This document shows positions 7,535 through 14,927 of a stretch of DNA of 17,974 bases, one piece after another (position 1 is the first letter of the stretch; each line of letters opens with the position of its first letter). The position numbers were made by a program, and so were the translations under genes. The notes under the pieces were generated by a model that was given only the letters and a program-made list of their open reading frames with translations, was not told where the DNA came from and did no database searches. Origin of the DNA: JBBSVE01 sp038233815 (GTDB lineage: Bacteria > Pseudomonadota > Alphaproteobacteria > Rhodobacterales > Rhodobacteraceae); NCBI GenBank assembly GCA_038233815.1, contig JBBSVE010000053.1, positions 1 through 17,974 on the forward strand. Direction: 5' to 3'.

Positions 7535-8472
7535 TGCGTGTTCTCGTGACCGGTGGTGCGGGCTTCATCGGCTCGCACCTGTGCGAACGGCTGCTGGGCG
7601 AGGGGCACGACGTCCTGTGCGCGGACAACTACTTTTCCGGCACCCGCGCCAACATCGCGCGATTCAGCGGCAATCCGTCGTTTGAGGCGATGCGCCATGA
7701 CGTGACCTTCCCGCTTTATGTGGAGGTCGACCGGATCTACAACCTCGCCTGCCCGGCGAGCCCGGTGTTCTACCAGCGCGACCCGGTCCAGACGACCAAG
7801 ACCTCCGTGCACGGCGCGATCAACATGCTGGGTCTGGCCAAACGCACCGGCGCGCGCATTCTGCAAGCCTCCACGTCGGAGATCTACGGCGACCCGGAGG
7901 TTCATCCGCAGTCCGAGGACTATCACGGACGGGTCAACGTCACCGGCCCGCGCGCCTGTTACGACGAAGGCAAGCGCTGTGCCGAGACGCTGTTCTTCGA
8001 CTACAGGCGTCAGCACGGCACGGCGGTTCGGGTGGCACGGATCTTCAACACCTACGGGCCAAGGATGCAGGAACGCGACGGGCGGGTGGTGTCGAACTTC
8101 ATCGTTCGCGCGCTGCGGGGCGAGGCCCTGGAGGTTTACGGCGACGGCAGCCAGACGCGGTCCTTCTGTTTCGTCGACGACATGGTGGGTGGCCTCATCG
8201 GGCTGATGGAAAGCGACATGTCCGATCCGGTCAACCTCGGCTCCGACCACGAGATCACGATGCTGGAACTGGCCGAGACGGTGCTGGCCGCGACCGGCGG
8301 ACGCTCCGAACTGATCCACCGACCGCTGCCGCAGGACGATCCGCTGCGCCGCCAGCCCGCCCTTGCGCGCGCCCGCGCGACGCTGGGCTGGGATCCGCAG
8401 GTCCACCTGAGCGAGGGCATTGCCCGCACCGTCGCCTATTTCGACGCAGTTCTCGCCGGGCGGAGCGTGTGA
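7534..8472 (+). CDS. uxs: UDP-glucuronate decarboxylase (UDP-xylose synthase)
   Basis: This is a 312-residue short-chain dehydrogenase/reductase of the extended sugar-epimerase type that converts UDP-glucuronate to UDP-xylose and CO2 with bound NAD+. The NAD site is GGAGFIGS at 7-14. The catalytic residues are visible as STSEIYGD (113-120) and YDEGK with Tyr143 and Lys147. 'LACPASP', 'DPVQTTKTSVHGAINMLGLA' and 'RIFNTYGPRM' are strongly characteristic of the UXS subfamily rather than of 4-epimerases. Length is full. The start overlaps the previous stop (TGATG), and its own stop overlaps the next start the same way. It implies that xylose, or a sugar derived from it, enters the glycan. No UDP-glucose dehydrogenase is in the window to supply its substrate. 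Confidence 0.93.
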   Translation: MRVLVTGGAGFIGSHLCERLLGEGHDVLCADNYFSGTRANIARFSGNPSFEAMRHDVTFPLYVEVDRIYNLACPASPVFYQRDPVQTTKTSVHGAINMLGLAKRTGARILQASTSEIYGDPEVHPQSEDYHGRVNVTGPRACYDEGKRCAETLFFDYRRQHGTAVRVARIFNTYGPRMQERDGRVVSNFIVRALRGEALEVYGDGSQTRSFCFVDDMVGGLIGLMESDMSDPVNLGSDHEITMLELAETVLAATGGRSELIHRPLPQDDPLRRQPALARARATLGWDPQVHLSEGIARTVAYFDAVLAGRSV

Positions 8473-9872
8473 TGCACGACGGCGCGGCGCTGACGCGCGG
8501 CCGGGCCTTCGCCACGGCGTCGATGGTCATCCTCACCGTCGCGTTCCTCTGGCCCGCGCTGGTGACGGGCGCGCCCTGGGCGTTCAACGATACCGACACC
8601 TACTACCGGGGCGGGGCGGCGGCGTGGAGCTTTCTCTTCGGGTCCGCACCCGACCCCGCTGCCGCCGTGTCGGCACAGGCGACGGTCGATGGCACTGTCC
8701 GGGCGCAGAACATCCACTATGGCATCCGCTCCGTGCCCTATTCGGTATCGGTCTATGTCCTCGTCCGCTTCGTCAGCCTCTGGGCGCCCATCGTGGCGGC
8801 GAGCTTTGCAGTCGCGGGGCTGGTCTGGCTCGCGGCGCGCCCGCTGGTGCCGCCGCTGCGCCTGCTCCTCGGGTTGGCGCTGGCCGCGACGACGGTGCTG
8901 CCGTTCTTCGGCGCGTTGCTCCAGCCTGACATCCTGACCGCCGTCGTGGTGCTGGTCCCGATCGCGGTGATGCTGAACGCGGAGAGGCTCGGCCTCTGGG
9001 GGCTGCTCGGGCTTTTCGCGCTGATGGCGTTCGCGACGCTGGCGCATTACGGGAACCTGCCGATGGCCGCGCTCTCGATGGCGTGGCTCGGCGTCTGGGG
9101 TCTGCTGCGGCACCGGCGGATGGTGGTGGCGCTGGTGGCGGTTCCCCTCGTCGCGGCGGTGATCGTGAACCTCGCCGTGGCGGTGGTCATCAAGTCGGGA
9201 CCGAGCCTTGCACCCGGGCGCTATCCGATCCTCCTCGCCCGCACGATCGAGGACGGACCGGGCTTCGACTACCTGACGGAGGTGTGCCCCGCGGCGCGCT
9301 GGGCGGTGTGCGAGGTCTACGAGACGTTCCCCGACAGCATCCAGCAATTCCTCTGGGGCTCCTACCGCGTGTCGAAGAAAGCCACGCCGGAGCAGTTGTC
9401 GCGCATCTCGGCCGAGGAATTGCCCCTGCTGCTGGCCATCGTGCAGTATGAACCGGGGCGTCAGCTCGGCGCTTTTCTGCGAAACTCGGTGCGGCAGTTC
9501 TTCCTCTTCGACGATGCCGACGGGGCGCCGGCGGCCTACACCTATGACGCGCGGACGATGGAGGCTGTGCTCGAGACGGTTGGCCCCGTGCCGTCGGTTC
9601 CGGCACGGCTTCAGGACATTGTGGTGGCGTTGGGCGTGCTGGCCCTGCTCTGGGCGGCGGTGCGGCGGACGCATCCCGAGGCGCGGGCGGCTGCGGCCTT
9701 CCTCGTCGTGTCGCTGATCCTCTATGCGGCGGTCTGCGGCGGTCTGTCCGCCCCCGTCGCGCGCTATCAGGCGCGGCTGATCTGGATCGTGCCGTTTCTG
9801 GGCGCGGTCCTCGCCTTCGGGCGTGCGCCGGTCAGCGCCGCCGCGCCCGGACGGCGAGCGCCGCCCCCCTGA
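8472..9872 (+). CDS. Polytopic inner-membrane protein, possible GT-C-type glycosyltransferase
   Basis: The protein has 466 residues and many hydrophobic segments (about 15-33, 90-122, 128-150, 153-170, 174-192, 197-212, 218-240, 382-398, 405-424, 432-450), with a large hydrophilic stretch at about 241-335. An acidic motif, NDTDTYY (39-45), follows the first helix. GT-C enzymes, which use polyprenyl-phosphate sugars on the outer face of the membrane, carry their catalytic acid in this loop. The end has 'RYQARLIWIVPF' (431-442), also typical of that superfamily. I do not recognise a named family, so this call is structural inference. The ATG overlaps the uxs stop; a GTG one codon earlier is less likely. 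The last 41 bases overlap the end of the next gene on the opposite strand. Confidence 0.75.
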   Translation: MHDGAALTRGRAFATASMVILTVAFLWPALVTGAPWAFNDTDTYYRGGAAAWSFLFGSAPDPAAAVSAQATVDGTVRAQNIHYGIRSVPYSVSVYVLVRFVSLWAPIVAASFAVAGLVWLAARPLVPPLRLLLGLALAATTVLPFFGALLQPDILTAVVVLVPIAVMLNAERLGLWGLLGLFALMAFATLAHYGNLPMAALSMAWLGVWGLLRHRRMVVALVAVPLVAAVIVNLAVAVVIKSGPSLAPGRYPILLARTIEDGPGFDYLTEVCPAARWAVCEVYETFPDSIQQFLWGSYRVSKKATPEQLSRISAEELPLLLAIVQYEPGRQLGAFLRNSVRQFFLFDDADGAPAAYTYDARTMEAVLETVGPVPSVPARLQDIVVALGVLALLWAAVRRTHPEARAAAAFLVVSLILYAAVCGGLSAPVARYQARLIWIVPFLGAVLAFGRAPVSAAAPGRRAPPP

Positions 9873-10785
9873 GCGAGCGGTGGAGCGGGCCCGGCAGCAG
9901 GCTCGCCAGCGAAATCACCGCGCGCGCGTAGGCGTAGGGCGTCAGCACCAGCCCTGCCAGATCGGTGCGCCACGCCGCGGCGGTATAGGCGCGGGCCTGC
10001 GCTTCGTCGCCCTCCGCATAGGCGATGCTGGCCCAGTAGAGCCTGTGCGCCGCCAGAACCCGCCGCACCAGACGCGGGGTCGTATCGTTGCCCCGCAGGG
10101 CGAGGAACGCCATCAGGTTCCGCTCCATCCGGGCCGCGCTGCCGGTGATCTGCCCGGGGCGGCGACGGTAGAGGACCAGCGGCTCCGCGATGCAGGCCGT
10201 GTTGCCGGGACGAAGAGACAGGACGCGGAACCAGGCGTCGAGGCCGATGCAACCCGTCAGCGCGGGCTCGAACCCCCCCGCCGCATTGAGCGCACCGCGC
10301 CGCACGACGACCCCGCTGTCGGTATGGATCGGCGGTCGGATGAGCAGGCTCTCCGGCGTCAGGGGTCGTGACGGCAATGGCGAGCGCACGCCGAGCCGGC
10401 GCCCGTCGCTGTCGACATGGTCGCAAAGCGTGAAAACGAGGTCCACGTCATCCCGTTCCGACAGCAGGCGCCGCGCACGGGACAGAAGGTCTGGCGCCAG
10501 AACGTCGTCGCCGTCGAGGATCACGAGAAGGCCGCCGCCGCTCGCCTCCACCGCCCGGTTGCGCGCGGCGGCGAGCCCGATCCCTTCGGTGCGGATCACC
10601 CGGACCGGCCGGTCCGATCCCTGCGCCGCGGCGTAATCCGCCAGCATGGCACCCGTCGCATCGCCCGACCCGTCATCGACGGCAATGAGTTCGAACCGCG
10701 CCTCGGTCTGCGCGGTGAGGGAGGCAAGCGTCTCGGGCAGGAACGCCGCCATGTCGCGGGCCGCGAGGATGACGCTCAGGGCCAT
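9832..10785 (-). CDS. Family 2 glycosyltransferase
   Basis: This is a 317-residue GT-A fold enzyme. Motifs are SVILAARDM at 4-12, VDDGS at 36-40 and DGDD at 91-94 (LVILDGDDVL). 'GLDAWFRVLSL' near the middle is the likely acceptor or catalytic-base region. No membrane segment is seen, so it probably works at the cytoplasmic face on a lipid-linked acceptor. The start chosen puts the first strand at residue 3. An in-frame ATG at 10866 would add 27 residues of low-complexity sequence and collide with the divergent gene. The chosen ATG has AAGGA almost adjacent (one base), so neither start is well supported by a ribosome binding site. The stop side overlaps the convergent membrane gene by 41 bases. 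Confidence 0.87.
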   Translation of the reverse strand: MALSVILAARDMAAFLPETLASLTAQTEARFELIAVDDGSGDATGAMLADYAAAQGSDRPVRVIRTEGIGLAAARNRAVEASGGGLLVILDGDDVLAPDLLSRARRLLSERDDVDLVFTLCDHVDSDGRRLGVRSPLPSRPLTPESLLIRPPIHTDSGVVVRRGALNAAGGFEPALTGCIGLDAWFRVLSLRPGNTACIAEPLVLYRRRPGQITGSAARMERNLMAFLALRGNDTTPRLVRRVLAAHRLYWASIAYAEGDEAQARAYTAAAWRTDLAGLVLTPYAYARAVISLASLLPGPLHRSLRGAALAVRARRR

Positions 10786-10856
10786 GTCCTTGCTGCCGAC
10801 CCCGTCGCAGGCTAGGTCTGCGCCCTCGGCCGTTCCGGCCACGGGGGGGCGATCCG

Positions 10857-12035
10857 ATGACGTCATGGACGCTGACCCGGCTGACAGACGGCACCGCCGA
10901 AGGGCGCTTTCACAGCCACAGCTACTACGACATCCCGGTGATCGACGGGGCGGGCCGCCACGTGCTCGTCCACCAGACCCGCTTTACCGGGCGCCAGCCG
11001 ACCGCCGACGATGCCGTGACCGTGGGTGTCGTGCCGCTGGGCCAGCCGGGTGCCTTCGAGCCGTTGGGCGAGAGCCGCGCGTGGAGCTGGCAGCAAGGCC
11101 CGATGGCGCAATGGATCGGCGGCGGGACGGAGGCGGTCTACAACGACCGCGAGGACGGCGCCTTCGTGGCACGCGTGGTCGATACCGCGACCGGCGCGCG
11201 ACGGACGTTGCCGAGGCCGGTCTATGCGCTGACCCCGGACGGCGGCACCGCGCTGTCGCTCAATATGGCACGGCTCGACACGCTGCGTCCGGGCTACGGT
11301 TATGCCGACGGGCCGGGCGCCCTTCTGGACCAGCGCGCACCGGACGGCGACGGCGTCTGGCGCGTCGATCCTGCCACGGGCGAAGCGCGGCTGATCCTGT
11401 CGCTGGCAACGGCCCGCAGCTTCGTGCTGCCGCGCCTCCCCCTCTCCCGCCGCCTGAGAGAGAGGCTGCGTCCCGCGCATTACTGGTTCAACCACGCGAA
11501 GGTGTCGCCGGACGGGGCGCGCTTCACCGTCAAGCTGCGCTGGCGCATTCCGGGCGGCGGCTGGAACGACCGGCAGGGCGTGTCGCTGACCGCCACGCTC
11601 GACGGGACGGACCTGCGCTTCCTGACCGACGCGACCTCGCATGTGATCTGGCTCAACGAACGTCAACTCTACGCATGGCGGTTGTCGGAGCTGATCCTGC
11701 TGGATGACAACGGTGCCTCCAACCGGGTGCGGCGGGTCGCGCCGGACCTTGTGCGCGACAACGTGCACATGCGCCACATGCCGCCCGGAAGCCGGGACAC
11801 GCTGGGCGAGGCGGTCTTCGACACGCCCTACCGGGAGGTGGTGGACCTGATCCACTACGACGACCGCACCGGCGCGCATTCCCGCATCGCGCGGTTCAAG
11901 GGCCATCTGCCGGTCCGCGGGCCGTTTCGCTGCGACCTTCATCCGGTGCCCGGCCCGGATGGGCGCGTGATCGTCGTCACCTCGATGGACGATGGCGGTC
12001 GTCAGGTCTACGCGCTGCATCGCGACGACGACTGA
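10857..12035 (+). CDS. Beta-propeller-like (TolB/oligogalacturonate-lyase-like) protein of the glycan locus
   Basis: This 392-residue protein has no signal peptide or membrane segment, so it is predicted cytoplasmic. It shows repeated strand-turn patterns of the TolB/WD40-like type, such as 'NHAKVSPDGARFTVKLRW' and the C-terminal 'CDLHPVPGPDGR' followed by 'DDGGRQVYAL'. Proteins with the same C-terminal Asp-Leu-His-Pro and Arg-Gln-Val-Tyr blade occur among polysaccharide genes in other bacteria, from memory. The fold is related to oligogalacturonate lyases, but activity cannot be asserted. A run of G residues (about 10845-10851) before the ATG could act as ribosome binding site. It is convergent with the ABC exporter, eight bases away. 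It may be a glycan-modifying enzyme, a sugar-binding protein or a scaffold. Confidence 0.72.
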   Translation: MTSWTLTRLTDGTAEGRFHSHSYYDIPVIDGAGRHVLVHQTRFTGRQPTADDAVTVGVVPLGQPGAFEPLGESRAWSWQQGPMAQWIGGGTEAVYNDREDGAFVARVVDTATGARRTLPRPVYALTPDGGTALSLNMARLDTLRPGYGYADGPGALLDQRAPDGDGVWRVDPATGEARLILSLATARSFVLPRLPLSRRLRERLRPAHYWFNHAKVSPDGARFTVKLRWRIPGGGWNDRQGVSLTATLDGTDLRFLTDATSHVIWLNERQLYAWRLSELILLDDNGASNRVRRVAPDLVRDNVHMRHMPPGSRDTLGEAVFDTPYREVVDLIHYDDRTGAHSRIARFKGHLPVRGPFRCDLHPVPGPDGRVIVVTSMDDGGRQVYALHRDDD

Positions 12036-12043
12036 GCCGCCGC

Positions 12044-13855
12044 TCACGCGGCATCCTCGCGCCGGCGCGCCCCGGCCAGGAGGTCGGCAAAGGTGCCCGA
12101 GCTTTCGGCCAGCACGTCATAGGTGCCTTCCGCCTCCACCCGCCCGTCGCGCATCACGAAGATGCAGTCGCAGGCCGCGACCGTGGACAGCCGGTGCGTG
12201 ACGACAAGGATCGTCTTGCTGCCCCCCAGCGTGGCGATGGCGTCCATGACCGCCCGTTCGGTCACGGTATCCAGCGCGCTCGTCGCCTCGTCGAAGATGA
12301 TGACGTCGGGATCGCGGTAGAGCGCCCGCGCGATGCCGATGCGCTGTCGCTGACCGCCGGAGAGGCGCGCCCCCCGCTCCCCGATCACCGTGTCGTAGCC
12401 GTTCGGCAGATCACGCACGAAATCGTCCAAGCTGGCCAGCCGCCCGACGCGGGCGACCATCGCCCGGTCGACCGCGTTGGGCGCGATGCCGAAGGCGATG
12501 TTGGCGGCGATGGTGTCGTCCACCAGATGCACCGACTGCTGCACATAACCGATGGAGCGTTGCCAGGACCGGACGTTGGTGCCGTCGATCGCCGTGCCGT
12601 CCACCAGAATCCGCCCTTCGCGCGGCGGCAGCAGGCCAAGCACCGTATCGACGAGCGTCGTCTTGCCCGCGCCCGTGGCCCCCACGAAACCGCAGGTGGT
12701 GCGTGCGGGGATCCGGATCGACACGTCGTCGAGGCTCTGGACCCCAGCATCTGGATAGCTGTAGCTGACCCGGTCGAGCACGAGATCCCGGTCCAGCCCC
12801 ATCGCCCTCGCCCCCGTGGAGGCCGGGTTCGGCGCCGTCACCTCGGCCAGTTCTTCCATCATCGCGTTAAGGGCGCCCTGATGGAACCGCATCTGCGTGC
12901 TGGAGCGGAACAGCGACTGCAGCGTCGGCAAAAGCCGCATCCCCGCCAGCGCGAACACCCCGAGGACCGGCAGCACCGATTCCGGGTCGCCGTCGGTGAC
13001 GGAGAGGAGCACGAAAAGAAAGAGCAGCATGCCCCCGAACCCCAGCGCCTCCAGCACGTAGCGCGGAAGCTCGCTCACCAGTTGCAGTGAGGCCATGTGG
13101 CGCGCGAGCCGCCGCGAGGGGCCGTAGAATCGTTTGATATAGACCTCCTCCAGATCGAGAACCTTGACCTCCTTGATCCCGCCCAGCGCCTCCTGCGCGA
13201 TCTGGAACCGCTCGCGGTTGGCCTCGCTACGATCCTCGCCGATCCTCTCCAGCATCGCGCGCAGACGCCAGTAGATCAGCACGAAGCACCCGCCCACGAC
13301 CCCGGTGGTCAGGATCGCCCCCATCGGCTGAAGCCGGAGCAGGAACAGCACCATCGTCGCGCACACGATACTGTCAGAGATGAGCTTCATCGCAGGTGCG
13401 ATGGAGCCGTTGACGACCTCCTTCGTCTCCGAAAGAAGCGTCTTCGACAGGTCCGACGAATGGCGCGCCAGATACCATTCGTAAGGATTGCGCAGGTATT
13501 TTGTCAGCAGCGCCTGCGACAGGGTCAGCACCACGCCCCGCATGAACCGCGCAGTGACATAGTTCGATCCCACCCGCACCGCGACGGAGATGAGCAGCAC
13601 GACGAAGATGGCAAGGCAGAGCGCGCCGAGGAACGCACGGACGTTGGAAAATCCGCCCCACTGGTATACGGACGCGAGGATATGGTTCGTCTCCACCACC
13701 CCCGGCGACGCGATCACCGTCAGAAGCGGAATGATCGCGGCCACGCCCACCACCTCCGCCACGCTGGCGGCGAGCATGATGGCGATGACGCCGGCAAAGA
13801 CCCTGCGGTCGGGACCGGAGAGGAGCGAGAAGATATGGCGGTAGGTCTGGATCAT
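12044..13855 (-). CDS. ABC exporter half-transporter (fused permease and ATPase), MsbA/PglK-like lipid-linked glycan flippase candidate
   Basis: This 603-residue protein has an N-terminal six-helix exporter domain (about 18-320) and a C-terminal ATPase domain. All nucleotide-binding motifs are intact: Walker A GATGAGKTT (392-400), Q-loop around 439-440, signature LSGGQ (498-502), Walker B VIIFDE (518-523) and the H-loop His554. It should work as a homodimer in the inner membrane. Within a glycosyltransferase locus without visible Wzx, Wzy or Wzm/Wzt, it is the best candidate for flipping a lipid-linked oligosaccharide, as PglK does, but drug or lipid export is not excluded. I prefer the ATG at 13855. 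A longer frame to 13945 would overlap the divergent gene and add an arginine-rich tail without a family match. The intergenic space to the divergent gene is then 61 bases. Confidence 0.9.
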   Translation of the reverse strand: MIQTYRHIFSLLSGPDRRVFAGVIAIMLAASVAEVVGVAAIIPLLTVIASPGVVETNHILASVYQWGGFSNVRAFLGALCLAIFVVLLISVAVRVGSNYVTARFMRGVVLTLSQALLTKYLRNPYEWYLARHSSDLSKTLLSETKEVVNGSIAPAMKLISDSIVCATMVLFLLRLQPMGAILTTGVVGGCFVLIYWRLRAMLERIGEDRSEANRERFQIAQEALGGIKEVKVLDLEEVYIKRFYGPSRRLARHMASLQLVSELPRYVLEALGFGGMLLFLFVLLSVTDGDPESVLPVLGVFALAGMRLLPTLQSLFRSSTQMRFHQGALNAMMEELAEVTAPNPASTGARAMGLDRDLVLDRVSYSYPDAGVQSLDDVSIRIPARTTCGFVGATGAGKTTLVDTVLGLLPPREGRILVDGTAIDGTNVRSWQRSIGYVQQSVHLVDDTIAANIAFGIAPNAVDRAMVARVGRLASLDDFVRDLPNGYDTVIGERGARLSGGQRQRIGIARALYRDPDVIIFDEATSALDTVTERAVMDAIATLGGSKTILVVTHRLSTVAACDCIFVMRDGRVEAEGTYDVLAESSGTFADLLAGARRREDAA

Positions 13856-13902
13856 CCGTCGTCGTTGCGACCTCGGGGCGGGATCGTCAATAGAAAGTGT
13901 GC

Positions 13903-13910
13903 GGAGGAGG
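13903..13910 (+). promoter_or_regulatory. Strong ribosome binding site that fixes the start of the GT92-like gene
   Basis: GGAGGAGG lies six bases before the ATG at 13917. It is the best Shine-Dalgarno match I noticed in the window. It lies within the alternative GTG-initiated frame, so it argues for the ATG. Confidence 0.8.
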
Positions 13911-13916
13911 CGACGG

Positions 13917-14927
13917 ATGGCCGAGCATGAGGCGAAATCGGGCACCGGGGCTGCGACGGTTCGGCTTCTGTCCTGCGTGGGGGTGGATATCGAGCTCGGC
14001 CTGCTGCCGCATTTCCTGGACCATTACCTCGGGCTCGGGGTCGCGCCGGATCATGTCCATCTCGTGCTGAATACGGCCGACGGGGATACGCCGAACTTTG
14101 AGGCCGCAGACCGCATCCTCGACGCGCGCGGCATCGCCGCCGGGACGCGCTGGATCGGGCCCTACACCAGCGACGCGATGTGGCAGCAGCGCCGCCGCCT
14201 TCAGGAACAGGTCGCGCATACGGGCGACTGGATCGTGAATGCCGACGTGGACGAGTTGCACCGCTACCCGGCCTCTCTGGGCGAAGTTTCCTCCTACCTG
14301 CGCGACGGCGGTTTCGGCGCCCTGCAGGGGATCATGGTGGACCGGCTGTCGCGCGACGGCACGCTCGCGGCGGTGGGGGCGGACATGCCGCTGGCCGCGC
14401 AGTTCCCCGTGCGCGCGGATGTGGCGCTGAGCATCATAGGGATCGGCGTCTCGCACGGCATCGACGGCACGATGAAGCTGATGATGCATCGCGGCGACGT
14501 GTTCCCCAACCGCGGCGGCCATACCGTGCTCGGCCCCGAGCGGCGCGGCAAGTATGCGGCGGGCGGACGGCTGAGCCTCTTTCCCGGCGGGGCGGACCCG
14601 GACTGGCGCGCCGCCTTTCCGTTTCAGGTCGACCATTACAAATGGACCGCCACGCTCCGCTCCAGCCTCGCGCGGCGGTTGGGGGCGGAGGGTGTGTCGG
14701 TCGCGGGCAAGGAATATGGCGGCAAGATCGATCGCTACCTCGCGCGCCACGGACAGGTCCGGCTGGAGGATGCCTCGGTCTTCGCGCGCGAGCCGCATCC
14801 CGCGCCGGACTGGCAGGAAACGCTCCGCCGCTTGCGGCGCCGCGCGTTCTACTGGAAGGTCAGGAAGGCCGTCCGGATCCGGGCGCACCGGATGGGCCAG
14901 ATCGTGCGCGGCAGGGCCCGGACATGA
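13917..14927 (+). CDS. Glycosyltransferase-like protein (GT2/GT92-related, PF13704-like)
   Basis: The 336-residue protein has the layout of the Glyco_tranf_2_4/GT92 group. An N-terminal 'DIELGLLPHFLDHYLGLGV' segment (24-42) is followed by the metal-binding NADVDEL (108-114) and a C-terminal region with 'HYKW' that probably contacts the acceptor. The start is set by a near-perfect GGAGGAGG at 13903-13910, six bases before the ATG. A GTG at 13899 would place that ribosome binding site inside the gene and is rejected. The C-terminus is very arginine-rich and may bind the membrane surface. It is the first gene of a coupled trio ending in a sulfotransferase; its stop overlaps the next start (ATGA). 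Sugar specificity is unknown. Confidence 0.82.
   Translation: MAEHEAKSGTGAATVRLLSCVGVDIELGLLPHFLDHYLGLGVAPDHVHLVLNTADGDTPNFEAADRILDARGIAAGTRWIGPYTSDAMWQQRRRLQEQVAHTGDWIVNADVDELHRYPASLGEVSSYLRDGGFGALQGIMVDRLSRDGTLAAVGADMPLAAQFPVRADVALSIIGIGVSHGIDGTMKLMMHRGDVFPNRGGHTVLGPERRGKYAAGGRLSLFPGGADPDWRAAFPFQVDHYKWTATLRSSLARRLGAEGVSVAGKEYGGKIDRYLARHGQVRLEDASVFAREPHPAPDWQETLRRLRRRAFYWKVRKAVRIRAHRMGQIVRGRART

Noticed and set aside
8436..9674. 412-codon open frame on - strand
   Set aside because: Antisense of the polytopic membrane gene. It is extremely rich in Arg, His and Gln, with no family resemblance.
10863..12047. 394-codon open frame on - strand
   Set aside because: Antisense of the beta-propeller gene, whose own strand shows blade motifs.
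12194..13930. Two long + strand frames opposite the ABC exporter
   Set aside because: The opposite strand has all Walker, signature and H-loop motifs. These frames are charged low-complexity shadows.
14180..14923. Upstream extension of the second DxD protein's frame
   Set aside because: It overlaps the preceding glycosyltransferase in another frame; the ATG at 14924 gives the normal ATGA junction.
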